From Adhaeretor mobilis (GTDB lineage: Bacteria > Planctomycetota > Planctomycetia > Pirellulales > Lacipirellulaceae), in NCBI RefSeq assembly GCF_007741515.1, contig NZ_CP036263.1:5443178-5507177 (forward strand): a stretch of DNA of 64,000 nt. Direction: 5' to 3'. Both the position numbers and the translations under genes were made by a program. Positions 19,310 to 28,501 of the stretch are shown here, one piece after another. The notes below the pieces were generated by a model. The model searched no databases. It had not been told where the DNA came from and saw only the letters and a program-made list of their open reading frames with translations. Position 1 is the first letter of the stretch; every line of letters starts with the position of its first letter.

Positions 19310-19723
19310 ATGAACAGTCAATATGCCCTGCTTGCGAAAGATCGTGTGCCCAGTCGCGATGAATGGCAGAAGTCCATAGATAATTGCGGTTTTGACTTCC
19401 AGATTGATCCAGAACTCAAGCCCTTCGAAGATTCTGGGTATTTGCCCTGCAAGCTCAGTGGTAAGGACGCAGGTTTCGAGATCTATTACGACACATCTCC
19501 GGAAACTTTAGCTCAGTTCAGCTCCATTGCCCCTTCAGCAAGTTGCTCAATTGAGTTTGGCTGGGGCGGTGAAATGATCGAATGCGCGTCAGCAATGATA
19601 GCTTCCTATTCCCTCGCTAAAGACTTTGGGGCAATAGTCTCGTATGAAGGTGAGAAACCGTATCAAGACCTTGAGCCCTTCCTGAATGATACCAATGCGA
19701 TCATTGAAGATGCAATGAAATAG
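19310..19723 (+). CDS. Conserved hypothetical protein (unknown)
   Basis: 137 residues, soluble and mildly acidic. RVPSRDEWQKSIDNCGFDFQ near residue 12, FEDSGYLPCKLSGKDAGFEI near 43 and a hydrophobic IECASAMIASYSLAKDFGAI near 90 read as a compact alpha/beta protein. I recognise the general pattern of a small bacterial hypothetical family often found as single copies but cannot name it. AGGAG precedes the ATG by about six bases. It sits between manC and ruvX with a 2-bp gap to ruvX, so co-transcription is likely. Confidence 0.75.
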   Translation: MNSQYALLAKDRVPSRDEWQKSIDNCGFDFQIDPELKPFEDSGYLPCKLSGKDAGFEIYYDTSPETLAQFSSIAPSASCSIEFGWGGEMIECASAMIASYSLAKDFGAIVSYEGEKPYQDLEPFLNDTNAIIEDAMK

Positions 19724-19725
19724 AT

Positions 19726-20175
19726 ATGTCCTCCACTCGCATCATCGGTATCGACTACGGCACCGTCCGCATCGGCCTCGCTACGGCTGACCTAGAGCTC
19801 GGCATCGCCGGGCCCTATGAGAATTACAATCGCCGCAGCGAACGACTCGATGCGGAGTACTTCGCACGGCTCGCGAAAGAAGAACGCCCGCTGCGATTTG
19901 TGGTTGGCCTGCCGGTGCATCTCAGCGGTGAGGAGAGTCAGAAATCACAGGAGGCTCGTGCGTTTGGCGCATGGTTGGAAAAGCTAACCAGCGTGCCGGT
20001 GGAGTACTTCGACGAACGTTTTACCAGTAGCGAGGCAGAGAGAATTCTCGGCGAGGCGAACCTCACGAAGAAGAAACGCAAGGCGCGGCTTGATCAACTA
20101 GCAGCGCAGATCATGCTCACGGCGTATTTAGAAGCTGGTGCCAAGGGGCAGAACAACCCGGGAGGGATTGAATAA
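19726..20175 (+). CDS. ruvX: RuvX/YqgF-type Holliday junction resolvase-like protein
   Basis: 149 residues, normal for YqgF. The RNase H-like fold signature IIGIDYGTVRIGLATAD carries the first catalytic Asp. FVVGLPVHLSGEES gives the second block, and VPVEYFDERFTSSEAERIL provides the conserved ERxTT-like segment (here ERFTS). The family processes the 5' end of pre-16S rRNA and has been implicated in junction resolution. Its TAA stop shares a base with the ATG of the downstream gene, so translation is probably coupled. Confidence 0.93.
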   Translation: MSSTRIIGIDYGTVRIGLATADLELGIAGPYENYNRRSERLDAEYFARLAKEERPLRFVVGLPVHLSGEESQKSQEARAFGAWLEKLTSVPVEYFDERFTSSEAERILGEANLTKKKRKARLDQLAAQIMLTAYLEAGAKGQNNPGGIE

Positions 20176-21086
20176 TGGATCGCCTCGTTTTCGGTTGTGG
20201 TTATCTGGGAGAACGGGTTGCAGCACAGTGGCGTGAGTCGGGCGATACGGTGCACGTGGTCACGCGCTCGATGGAATCCGCGGTGGCTTATCGCGAGTAC
20301 GGCTACGAGACCATCGTGGCCGACGTCACGGATCCCAACACCTTTGGCGAACTGCCTGAGGTCGATACCGTGCTCTATGCCGTCGGTTACGACCGCACTT
20401 CCGATCACAGCATTGAAGAAGTTTACGCACAAGGCGTTAGTAACGTGTTGGCAGCATTGCCGGAGAGCGTCGAACATTTCATTTACATAAGCACCACCGG
20501 CGTTTACGGCGACGCGAATGGTAAAGTAGTTGACGAAACAACGCCGACCAGCCCGCACCGTGCAGGCGGGAAGGCTTCGCTGGCGGCTGAACGATTTCTC
20601 ACGGAATCTCTCTTAGAGAGCGCGCCGCAAAGCCGGCAAGCGGCGATACTGCGCTTGGCGGGCATTTACGGGCCGGGACGGGTTCCTTATTTGGAGAAGC
20701 TGCGAGCCGGTGAGCCGATCGCTGCACTGAGTGAGGGCTGGTTGAACTTGACCCACGTTGATGACGCGGCGCGGGTTGTTGTGCAGGTGGATCGTTGGCT
20801 TGACGGAGGAGCTTGGAACGCCGAGGACCGGGCCGTTAAAGCGATTCGACCCGTGATCTTCAATGTCAGCGATGGCTCGCCAGTCGTACGAGGCGACTAC
20901 TATCGCGAAGTGGCACGGTTGATCGGCGCTGCTGAGCCGCAGTTCGAGCAGCCAGAGCCCGATTCTCCCAAAGCTGCACGGGCGGCGACGAATAAACGGA
21001 TTAGCAATGCGAAGCTCTTGGAGGAGCTGGAGATAAAATTCCAATACCCCAGCTATCGCGAAGGCTTGAAAGCGATTTTGGGGTGA
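20175..21086 (+). CDS. NAD(P)-dependent epimerase/dehydratase-like (SDR) protein
   Basis: 303 residues with an N-terminal Rossmann motif FGCGYLG, shorter than the usual GxxGxxG. The extended-SDR core segment FIYISTTGVYGDANGKVVDE is present, followed by AGGKASLAAERFL in place of the usual YxxxK. This resembles the YeeZ-like group of atypical SDRs that bind NAD(P) but may lack standard catalysis. LAGIYGPGRVPYLEKL follows. It overlaps the ruvX stop by one base. Substrate unknown. Confidence 0.85.
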   Translation: MDRLVFGCGYLGERVAAQWRESGDTVHVVTRSMESAVAYREYGYETIVADVTDPNTFGELPEVDTVLYAVGYDRTSDHSIEEVYAQGVSNVLAALPESVEHFIYISTTGVYGDANGKVVDETTPTSPHRAGGKASLAAERFLTESLLESAPQSRQAAILRLAGIYGPGRVPYLEKLRAGEPIAALSEGWLNLTHVDDAARVVVQVDRWLDGGAWNAEDRAVKAIRPVIFNVSDGSPVVRGDYYREVARLIGAAEPQFEQPEPDSPKAARAATNKRISNAKLLEELEIKFQYPSYREGLKAILG

Positions 21087-21320
21087 GCGGCTACTCCCAG
21101 AGCCATCATGCGAGTAGTAGCCGATTGAACTATTAACGCACTACGCGACTGCTTACGCATGTGGGCTCGGGGCTTTCCGGACGTTATTGAGAACTGTTCT
21201 CGACAACCGCAAGGATTCGCTAATCCCCGGGCGTCAACCGTTGCGTGTTGGTGGCGGTAATCTCTAGAATTGCGGTACGAATCATTGTCGCGACATAAAA
21301 ACATAAGAATTGATACTACT

Positions 21321-22103
21321 ATGCTTGAACGGACTCCTCTATTTCCGCACGTCATTGAACTGAACCACCAGGCTCAGCGACGCATCTCCTGTAGCGTTTA
21401 CCTGATCTACGACGATGCTGAGTGGGCACTGATCGACATCGGGTATGAGGACGCCGTCCAGGACTGCATCGACTTGATCCGCGAGTTGGATTTCCCGTTC
21501 AGCAAATGCAAGACGCTGATCGCTTCGCATGCGGACGTCGATCACATCCAGGGCTTGGCCACGGCAAAGCAATTACTGAAGACAACGGTCACCGCCCACC
21601 CGCTAGCGGCTAAGCACTTGGTAGCAGGCGATGCCATAGCCACGTTCGCGGAGATTGCTGCTCAGGACATTCATCTGGAGATGCCTCCGGTGGAAGTCGA
21701 GAACCAGGTGAAAGATGGCGACACGCTAAAAATCGGCGGCCTCGAACTGGAAGTCTGGCACACTCCAGGGCATACCGATGGGCAACTGAGCTTCCGCATG
21801 GGCGAGTTGCTGTTCTCCGGCGACAACCTGTTTGCCGACGGTTGCGTGGGAGCCATCGACGCCCATCACGGCAGTAGCATCCCGGACTTCATCACTTCGC
21901 TCGAACGCATCAAAGCAAGCGACGTGAAGTGGTTACTCCCCAGCCACGGGCCCGTGTTCCGCAAGGACAATTCACTAATCGACAAGACGCTTGCCCGACT
22001 AGAAACCTATCTGCACATGGCCGACTTCGGCACGTGTGCCATCGATTGGCCACTGATGGATCAGTGGGAGAAGAACTTGGTCGATGGGAAGATGCCAGAG
22101 TAA
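21321..22103 (+). CDS. MBL-fold metallo-hydrolase
   Basis: 260 residues from the ATG at 21321; upstream in-frame codons to 21270 look non-coding. The metal motif reads SHADVDHIQG, i.e. HxDxDH rather than the usual HxHxDH. It is followed by VWHTPGHTDGQLSF, FSGDNLFADG and LPSHGP, which supply the remaining ligands of a binuclear beta-lactamase fold. The Asp in place of the second His occurs in some MBL subfamilies. No in-window partner indicates a substrate. Confidence 0.88.
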   Translation: MLERTPLFPHVIELNHQAQRRISCSVYLIYDDAEWALIDIGYEDAVQDCIDLIRELDFPFSKCKTLIASHADVDHIQGLATAKQLLKTTVTAHPLAAKHLVAGDAIATFAEIAAQDIHLEMPPVEVENQVKDGDTLKIGGLELEVWHTPGHTDGQLSFRMGELLFSGDNLFADGCVGAIDAHHGSSIPDFITSLERIKASDVKWLLPSHGPVFRKDNSLIDKTLARLETYLHMADFGTCAIDWPLMDQWEKNLVDGKMPE

Positions 22104-22334
22104 TACGAAGTCACCAATGAACTAGTCTAAATGACCAATCGCAAGCGGTTGTAATCGTGCATTGGTCATTGGGACTTGGTCATTGGTCATCCACGCTAGC
22201 ACTGGCAACTTTTCCCGGTTGTGCGGGTTATTCCTCAACCTTCTGGGCCTTTCAGTCCGATTCCCTTATTGAGAGCTTATCTGCCCAGGTCCGCGCTTCG
22301 TTTGCGGTGGGCTTTACGATCGAGGGGGGGAAAC

Positions 22335-22661
22335 ATGATCCGTCGGATCTGCCTAGCGAGCCTTTGCTTTGCTGCCTTTGCCTGTGTGAATTCGCAAGAA
22401 GAAGCCAGCGCCCAGCAAGCATACGGACGCCAATGGAATTCAACGTACACTACGCAGGACTGGAATCGGTTCTACCACTACCCGTACGTCTACTATCCAC
22501 AGAACTTCTGGGGCGACGAGTACTATCGCAGTGCCGATAGCCTGTACCACCGCTATCCGCCCGAAATGCGTATTCCGGTCTACAACCGCCACTGGCATAA
22601 CTACTATCCGAACCGTCGGAAGTACCACACCGGGCATCACTTCAATCTCGATGTGTTTTGA
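22335..22661 (+). CDS. Secreted Tyr-rich planctomycete protein (unknown)
   Basis: 108 residues. The signal peptide MIRRICLASLCFAAFACVNS ends near EEASAQQ and is followed by a strikingly aromatic mature region: WNRFYHYPYVYYPQNFWG, SLYHRYPPEMRIPVYNRHW and a His-rich end, YHTGHHFNLDVF. Similar small proteins in Rhodopirellula-type genomes have been labelled calmodulin-binding, a label I would not rely on. The ATG at 22335 is chosen because it opens the signal peptide and follows a G-rich AGGGGGGG ribosome-binding stretch. Envelope location inferred; function unknown. Confidence 0.8.
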   Translation: MIRRICLASLCFAAFACVNSQEEASAQQAYGRQWNSTYTTQDWNRFYHYPYVYYPQNFWGDEYYRSADSLYHRYPPEMRIPVYNRHWHNYYPNRRKYHTGHHFNLDVF

Positions 22662-22855
22662 TGCTAGTCGCGATACGTTAAGAACCGATTGGGGGCATGG
22701 GCAGCTTGCTGCCCTTGTCGCCTAGGGTTCGTCTTGTATTGCTAGCACGCTACTTCTATCTCGTTTCAGCTTGGCAGAGTTCTGCAGAGACGGAATGTCG
22801 GAGGGGCTGAGCGTAGGGAAGGGCTTCGAGAGGCAGCGAGCTCAACGGACGAAGA

Positions 22856-24112
22856 TCACTCTTCCAAATCAAGTGCCAATCGACGGTAGATTTCCACGGC
22901 TTTCTCAAGCTGCTCGACTTCGATCCATTCGTCGGCGGTGTGCGCTTGGGCAATCGAGCCAGGGCCGAACACAACCGTGGAAATTCCTGCGGTAGCAAGC
23001 GTGGCCGCGTTGGCGCCATAGGGAACGCCCTTGAGTTGGCCCGTGTCGGCGACTTCTCGAGCGATATTTGAAAGCCGCTTGGCTAGAGGAAGGTTATCGC
23101 CCTCGGCAAGGCCGTGACTTTGCATCCAAGGTGGCTGGTGAGCTACCGTGCAGTCGAGAAGTTCTGCGTGCTCTTCTATCCAACGGGAGAGCTCAGCGAA
23201 GGCTTCCTCGGGGGTTTCCTCCGGTGAGAGCCGACGATCGATATTCACTGCTGCGATCTCGGGAACGGTATTTGCACCGGTGCCGCCGTGGAAGGTGGTG
23301 ACGCTCACGGTAGGTCGTCCGCAGCGTGGGTCTTCGGGCCGTTGGGCAAGAACTTCGCTTTCGTAAAGTTGCACAGCGCGAACGATCGAAGCCATGGCGT
23401 AGATCGCGTTCGCGCCCTCTGAGGGTTGCGATGAATGCGCAGCACGCCCGTGCGTTTCCACTTGCCAACGCGCAACGCCACGGTGCGATACGACGACATC
23501 AAGTTCCGTGGGCTCCGCCACTACCGCGGCCCGTGGTTTCAATCGGGCTACCGTTTCGCTAGAGAGTGTTCCGTGCGTTTGGTGGTTGGATGTGCCATTG
23601 GTGTCGCTCCATAGCTCGGCCAGCGCACGCACCCCGGTGAATCCGCACTCTTCGTTGATTGTGGATGCGAAGAGCACCGGCCGGGGTAAGTCGGGGTCTG
23701 TTCCGATCTCAGCTAACGCCACTAACATGGCCGCCATGCCACCTTTCACATCGCACGCACCGCGGCCATAGAGCCTCCCCTGTGCGTGCTTCGCATCAAA
23801 CGGATTGCAGGTCATACCTTCAGTGGAAACGGTGTCCTGATGGGCCTCAAACAGCATAGGAGCCGCCTGAGCCCCACCCTGTGGGGGCTCAGACACCGAA
23901 TTTGGCCCAAAACCAACCAGGGCGAGGAAGTTATCACGACCAGGGTGGACGCTCTGCCTGAGCCAAGGCCAGCCCTGCTGCTGGGCAAAATTCTGTAGAA
24001 AATCCGTCACGCGGCCCTCTCCGGCGTCGGGATCGTCAGGTGCGGTAAGCAGGGGATTAACGCTTGGGAGGGCAATTAGCTGCTCGAGGAGCTGGACGGA
24101 GGCGGACGACAT
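22856..24112 (-). CDS. M20 family metallopeptidase (ArgE/DapE-like)
   Basis: 418 residues. Zinc ligand motifs run in order: FEAHQDTVS (HxD) near 91, GRGACDVKGGMAAML near 115 and NEECGFTG near 148, with GVARWQVETHGRAAHSSQP starting the dimerisation domain and QAHTADEWIEVEQLEKAVEI at the C-terminus carrying the last His. The layout fits ArgE/DapE-type deacylases that remove acyl groups from amino acids. The exact substrate is not resolved. No Shine-Dalgarno is evident before the ATG at 24112. Confidence 0.88.
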   Translation of the reverse strand: MSSASVQLLEQLIALPSVNPLLTAPDDPDAGEGRVTDFLQNFAQQQGWPWLRQSVHPGRDNFLALVGFGPNSVSEPPQGGAQAAPMLFEAHQDTVSTEGMTCNPFDAKHAQGRLYGRGACDVKGGMAAMLVALAEIGTDPDLPRPVLFASTINEECGFTGVRALAELWSDTNGTSNHQTHGTLSSETVARLKPRAAVVAEPTELDVVVSHRGVARWQVETHGRAAHSSQPSEGANAIYAMASIVRAVQLYESEVLAQRPEDPRCGRPTVSVTTFHGGTGANTVPEIAAVNIDRRLSPEETPEEAFAELSRWIEEHAELLDCTVAHQPPWMQSHGLAEGDNLPLAKRLSNIAREVADTGQLKGVPYGANAATLATAGISTVVFGPGSIAQAHTADEWIEVEQLEKAVEIYRRLALDLEE

Positions 24113-24203
24113 ATCGTGTTGATTTAAAAGAACTTAGGGCGGAAAATGAGGTGCTTGTTATAAACTTTTCACCTGAATCAGCGAAGTTAAGGTGACAAAG
24201 TCG

Positions 24204-24232
24204 TTGCAAAACTGTGAACCGTTCATTAAGAT
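24204..24232 (+). promoter_or_regulatory. Sigma-70-type promoter for the candidate small RNA
   Basis: TTGCAA (24204-24209) and TAAGAT (24227-24232) are separated by exactly 17 bp. The predicted start is near 24238. No plus-strand protein gene follows before the terminator at 24268-24306. Confidence 0.5.
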
Positions 24233-24237
24233 CGCTA

Positions 24238-24306
24238 CATGCAAGGGGCAACCTTTGCATACTTTTGCCCTTCGCGGGTTGCTGCCCCACTCGCGAAGGG
24301 TTTTTT
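24238..24306 (+). ncRNA. Candidate small RNA, about 69 nt (novel)
   Basis: This short transcription unit lies between a divergently placed M20 gene and mrp. A promoter-like pair at 24204-24232 is followed by a 5' hairpin (ATGCAA / TTGCAT) and by a strong intrinsic terminator. GGGGCAACC at 24244-24252 is also complementary to GGTTG..GCCCC in the terminator loop, so two alternative folds or a pseudoknot are possible. It matches no RNA family I recognise. A leaderless short peptide starting at the ATG at 24239 is an alternative reading. Confidence 0.5.
24268..24306 (+). terminator. Rho-independent terminator of the candidate small RNA
   Basis: The 9-bp perfect stem CCCTTCGCG / CGCGAAGGG (24268-24276, 24292-24300) is followed by TTTTTT. 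No plus-strand protein-coding gene precedes it. Confidence 0.85.
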
Positions 24307-24636
24307 CATGCGCTGTGCTGTAATACCAGGCTTAAATACGAAAACTCTTGAGCCGGCAGGCGTAAGCCGCTGGGGGGGCACTCTCGCTGGGGTGCACTCT
24401 AACAAACTTCAACCCGACTGCTAACGCATGTTGGCTCGCCCTGTGCTTCCCAGCACGTTTCTCCTTTGCATTACGCCTTGGATTCTGCCCCCAGGGCAGT
24501 ATTGTAAGTGGTAGGTCGTGAATCGTGCTTCTGCAGGCAGCTATTCTACCAGTAATCGCCTGCTCCGACGCGACCAGTCCCCCCTTCCACCTTGGCAGTG
24601 CCCGTCGGTGCTGTTGCTTCCGTTGGAGAGTCATTG

Positions 24637-25716
24637 ATGTCAGAGAGTATTGAGCCGCAACTTGTGGAGTCCATCCTAGAAGGTTTTGCCGACCCGGAAA
24701 CCGGTCGGGGGCTGAAGACTATGGGCCAAGTGGCCGGCGTGCAGATCGACGGCAATCGGGTCGCCGTGAAAGTCGGCCTCACAACCTACTCTGGTCCGCT
24801 GTGGGAACAAACACGGCAATCCATCGAAGATCGCCTCAAAGAGAAACTCCCTGGCTCGGCGGACGTGAGCGTGGAAATCACAACTCATCAGCGCCCTGCC
24901 GAACCGATCGGCAGCATTGGGCTCACTGCGAAGAGCGTCATCGCCGTTGGCTCTGGCAAAGGGGGCGTGGGAAAAAGCACCGTCGCTGCGTCGCTTGCCT
25001 ACGGCTTGAAGGCGAGTGGTTGCAAGGTGGGCATCATGGATGCAGACGTCTACGGCCCGAGCATTCCGCATTTGCTGGGAGTTCCCGACGCCAAGCCCAC
25101 GGCAGAGGAAAAACGCCTCCAGCCGATCGAGACAGACGGCATACGCTTGATGAGCATGGGCTTCTTAGTCCCCCCGGGCGAAGCAGTCGTTTGGCGCGGG
25201 CCCATGTTGCACGGAGCAGTCACCCAGTTCCTGAGAGACACCGACTGGGGCGATCTCGACTATCTGATCATCGACATGCCACCAGGTACCGGTGACATCG
25301 CATTGACGCTTTCCCAACTGTTACCGCTCACCGGGGCAGTGGTCGTGTGTACGCCACAAGAAGTGGCACTGCTGGATGCCGTCAAGGCAATCGCCATGTT
25401 CCGCAAAGTGAATATTCCCGTGCTGGGCATGGTTGAGAACATGAGCTACTTCCTTTGCCCAGACAATGGCAAGCAGTATGACATCTTCGGCACAGGCGGC
25501 GCGCGGGAAAAAGCGGCAGAGCTGGAAACACCGTTCCTGGGTGAAGTGCCCATTCAAATCCCAATCCGCGAGCGCGGCGATGCGGGCGACACGGCGGGCA
25601 ACTTGCTGGACTCACAAGCGAGCGCTTACTTCGAGCGGATTTGCTTTAATCTGGTGAGCGGAATCACCACGGCACGCGTGGATAGTCCACCGATGCCGAC
25701 GTTGTCGGTGCTGTAA
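24637..25716 (+). CDS. mrp: Mrp/NBP35 (ApbC) family iron-sulfur carrier ATPase
   Basis: 359 residues. An N-terminal DUF59/MIP18-like region (residues 1-90, ESILEGFADPETGRGLKTMG) is followed by a P-loop ATPase with the deviant Walker A GKGGVGKSTVAASLAYGL near 107, DADVYGPSIPHLLG, DYLIIDMPPGTGD, and VENMSYFLCPDNGKQYDIFG, whose single Cys occupies the family's usual CxxC region. Bacterial Mrp proteins carry and transfer Fe-S clusters. The ATG at 24637 is chosen for GGAGAG nine bases upstream; an in-frame start at 24592 would add residues with no family counterpart. The missing second Cys is worth noting. Confidence 0.93.
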   Translation: MSESIEPQLVESILEGFADPETGRGLKTMGQVAGVQIDGNRVAVKVGLTTYSGPLWEQTRQSIEDRLKEKLPGSADVSVEITTHQRPAEPIGSIGLTAKSVIAVGSGKGGVGKSTVAASLAYGLKASGCKVGIMDADVYGPSIPHLLGVPDAKPTAEEKRLQPIETDGIRLMSMGFLVPPGEAVVWRGPMLHGAVTQFLRDTDWGDLDYLIIDMPPGTGDIALTLSQLLPLTGAVVVCTPQEVALLDAVKAIAMFRKVNIPVLGMVENMSYFLCPDNGKQYDIFGTGGAREKAAELETPFLGEVPIQIPIRERGDAGDTAGNLLDSQASAYFERICFNLVSGITTARVDSPPMPTLSVL

Positions 25717-25822
25717 GAAGTTCGGGGGGGGAGGGGGGAACTCCACCTGCGCGCAAATTGCGCAAACTGTGGGGCAAGAACGATCATTTCCGATTGCCGC
25801 TCATCGAGCCTACACGTCGAAT

Positions 25823-27658
25823 CTAAACGTCTAGGCCCAGCAACCGCATCAACGTAAGCGCATTGCTCTTGGGCACCACACCGGTACGCATTTTGTAGTC
25901 GAAGGTCATCTTGCCATCGACCGATTCGTCGCGGAAGTGAACGTTCTTGGCGGGCAGTTCCTGTTCGTTAACGATCTCACTGAGCGATAGGTCGTGGGTG
26001 GTCACCAAGCCAACTGAGCCCGATTTCAAGAGACTATGGATCACGGCACGAGCACCGACGAGCCGGTCATGGGAATTCGTGCCGTGGAGGATTTCGTCGA
26101 GTAGGAAGAGCACCTTTTGAGCTTCATTCAATTTATCCTCGGCGAGTTCGACAATAAGTTGAATTCGCTTCAACTCAGCAAAAAAGTGCGAGGTGCCGGT
26201 TTGCAACGAATCCTGCACCCGCATCGCTGCCGCCACTTGCAGACGAGAGAGCTTCAGCTCGCGTGCGAACACAGGTGCTCCGGACCAAGCCAGCGCAGTG
26301 TTTATCCCTACCGAACGCATCAGTGTACTCTTTCCTGACATGTTCGAACCGGAAATCAATAGCAACCTGCAGCCCTCGCCGAGCGCCACATCGTTGGCGA
26401 CAGCTGCAGCGCTGGGCAGTAGCGGATGCGAGAGCCCATGAGCAGTGAACTGCGGTGCACCCTCCTCTATTTGTGGAAAACAGTACTCAGAATTTTCAAA
26501 GTGCAACTGTGCGAACGCCAAAAGTGCTTCCAGCTCTCCGGCGGCGTCAAACCAGCGTGCGACGTGCGATCCATGCATTGAGCGCCAATGATCGATCTTG
26601 CAGGCAAAGTGCAATCCGACCATCGAAATCAGTGCCAGAGGTGCAATCATTGCATTGCGGCACATATTATCAAACTGACTAACCGTGCGTTCCAATTGAT
26701 GGATCTTCTGGGAAGTCGGGGTGCCGTCTTCTACCAATTCATGCCGGAGACGTTTGATCGCGGGGTCGTCACCGCGGACAGTTTCTAGTGCGGAAACAAC
26801 TCGCACAATCCGCTGCAACTCTAGGACAGCATGTTCACTATATTGCTTGATGGCAAGTAACGTCGCACGGAGGTGATAGAGGAACCCCATCTGCAGGAGG
26901 ACGACGAGGATCAAGAGCGAGAGTGATTTCGATGTAGACACTGTGCCCATCGCAATCGTTACGAAAAAATGCCCCAGTGCTAAAACTCCCATCACCCCGA
27001 GTAATAATCCGACGGCCGATACCCAAGTCGCAGTCAGCTCCCCTGGATTGGCAAGCCACTTTTGGAGCTGCATTGCATCTTGTTGCGATTGTTTGGTTGG
27101 CCCGATAATCGCCAATCGCTCGCGAAGATCGAGCTGATCGCGCAAATTGTGAACCGCCTTTTGCCGATCGAGAATAGTTTCCTTCGAGGGCAATGCCTTG
27201 TTAGCTTCTGGTGCCAGCCATGAAGCCAAAGTTTTCTCCCCGGCAGGCGTCACTGGCGAATTGAGAAGTTGAAACAACGAACCGTGACCGAAAATATCAA
27301 GATCGCCGGAGTAGGGATGCAGCGGATCGATGAACTCTTCGCCGTCCGGTCCGATGCCAACCCACTTGCCGTCGAGTCGCTTCAGGCAGCGCTGGTAGTG
27401 TTCAATAGCACGTGTGGCCACGAGCAATTTACGTTTGATCGACCCGTGGTAGAAGACAGTGCCGATAAAGATCCCAATTGGAAATAGTAAGAATTGCCAA
27501 GGGACTCCCCATCCTCCAAACACAACCCAGGTGGCAAGCAGGGCAGCGCAGAGGAGCGCTGTGCGTAAGCTCACGGCCTGATCGTCTTTACGGCGAAGAC
27601 TGGCGTACGCTTGCTGTCGAGCTTGCAGGCGTTTTTCGTATTCGGAGCGGCAATCCAT
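25823..27658 (-). CDS. Membrane-anchored MutS-family ATPase
   Basis: 611 residues. Two hydrophobic spans near residues 30-75 (LLCAALLATWVVFGGWGVPW, FLLFPIGIFIGTVFYHG) and another pair near 215-265 precede a core/lever region. The MutS domain V ATPase follows: Walker A LLISGSNMSGKSTLMRSVGI near 430, signature TGTSHFFAEL, Walker B KVLFLLDEILHGTNSHDR and VTTHD. Mismatch-recognition domain I is absent. This matches the membrane-associated MutS-like branch found in Bacteroidetes and planctomycetes, whose role is not established; mismatch repair by the standard route is unlikely. It is a single gene with no close partner. Confidence 0.85.
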   Translation of the reverse strand: MDCRSEYEKRLQARQQAYASLRRKDDQAVSLRTALLCAALLATWVVFGGWGVPWQFLLFPIGIFIGTVFYHGSIKRKLLVATRAIEHYQRCLKRLDGKWVGIGPDGEEFIDPLHPYSGDLDIFGHGSLFQLLNSPVTPAGEKTLASWLAPEANKALPSKETILDRQKAVHNLRDQLDLRERLAIIGPTKQSQQDAMQLQKWLANPGELTATWVSAVGLLLGVMGVLALGHFFVTIAMGTVSTSKSLSLLILVVLLQMGFLYHLRATLLAIKQYSEHAVLELQRIVRVVSALETVRGDDPAIKRLRHELVEDGTPTSQKIHQLERTVSQFDNMCRNAMIAPLALISMVGLHFACKIDHWRSMHGSHVARWFDAAGELEALLAFAQLHFENSEYCFPQIEEGAPQFTAHGLSHPLLPSAAAVANDVALGEGCRLLLISGSNMSGKSTLMRSVGINTALAWSGAPVFARELKLSRLQVAAAMRVQDSLQTGTSHFFAELKRIQLIVELAEDKLNEAQKVLFLLDEILHGTNSHDRLVGARAVIHSLLKSGSVGLVTTHDLSLSEIVNEQELPAKNVHFRDESVDGKMTFDYKMRTGVVPKSNALTLMRLLGLDV

Positions 27659-28108
27659 AAATGCTTGTTTTCAGCCACCAACTAGCTGGTGGAATTCCCC
27701 TCGCCTGTCGCAGTGCTTGACGCGCTTTCAATGAAACTGAGAAGAGGTCACCCGGATCGTATGCTAAGCCGTGCTCAGATGCAAACCTCACTCACAAAGT
27801 CACTGCTTGGCAAGCCGGCAGTAGGCACCCGGCAAACGCAGCTAAAACAACTACTTCCAACGTGGCAGAATTTGGCTCGTTTGGCTACCAACGCTAATGC
27901 TCTTCGTGGTGTCTCCCTCACTAGCCAATAAGGCATCGACATGGGCTAGACGCATTCACAAGAAAGTTCGTTCTCGGAATTGACGGCGAGTAGACAGTGG
28001 TTCGACAGAACCTCTTTTTCTACGCTCCGTAAGAATTACGCCGAAGGCATAAATCTGTAAAAAGAAGATCATCTACAAACTGCCAAGTCCACTCCACCAC
28101 AGCGCATG
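27659..28108. other. Intergenic region, no gene recognised
   Basis: About 450 bp between the divergent start of the MutS-like gene and the terminator of the H1-like gene. It contains a short palindrome CCACCAACTAGCTGGTGG near 27676 and only short, motif-free reading frames. Nothing else is evident. Confidence 0.5.
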
Positions 28109-28144
28109 AAAAAAGGGCCGCTGCGTCGCGAGGCAGCGGCCCTT
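28109..28144 (-). terminator. Rho-independent terminator of the H1-like gene
   Basis: The perfect 12-bp stem AAGGGCCGCTGC / GCAGCGGCCCTT (28113-28124, 28133-28144) is followed by a T run on the minus strand, just beyond the stop of the Lys-rich gene. Confidence 0.88.
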
Positions 28145-28161
28145 TTCGATAGGCTAACGGT

Positions 28162-28494
28162 CTAGCGTTTCTTCTTACGAGTCTTACGCTTGGCCGTTTT
28201 CTTTTTCTTGGCGGACTTCTTCTTTGTCTTCCGCTTCGCAGTTTTCTTCTTAGCGGCCTTTTTCTTCTTTTTCTTGGCCGTCTTTTTCTTGGCAGCTTTC
28301 TTCTTCGTCTTCTTCTTCGCTACCTTCTTCTTTTTACGCTTGGCGGTTTTCTTCTTGGCGGCCTTCTTCTTCTTTGTTTTCTTCTTGGCTACCTTCCGCT
28401 TGGCGGATTTCTTCTTGGCGACTTTACGTTTCGCCTTTTTGCGCTTTGGGGCTGCCTTCTTCTTTTTGGCAGCGCGTTTCTTCTTCTTGGCCAC
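28162..28494 (-). CDS. Histone H1-like Lys/Ala-rich DNA-binding protein
   Basis: About 110 residues made almost wholly of K, A, R, T and V in tandem AAKKKTAKRK-like units, ending in RTRKKKR. Such KKxAKK repeat proteins resemble the C-terminal tail of histone H1 and bacterial H1-like (Hc1/AlgP-type) proteins and are expected to coat nucleic acid. No globular domain is present. The start is set by AGGAGG at 28502-28507: it lies only one base before the ATG at 28500 but seven bases before the GTG at 28494, so GTG is preferred. The DNA is strongly purine-biased on the coding strand. Confidence 0.75.
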   Translation of the reverse strand: MAKKKKRAAKKKKAAPKRKKAKRKVAKKKSAKRKVAKKKTKKKKAAKKKTAKRKKKKVAKKKTKKKAAKKKTAKKKKKKAAKKKTAKRKTKKKSAKKKKTAKRKTRKKKR

Positions 28495-28501
28495 AGTCAT
28501 T

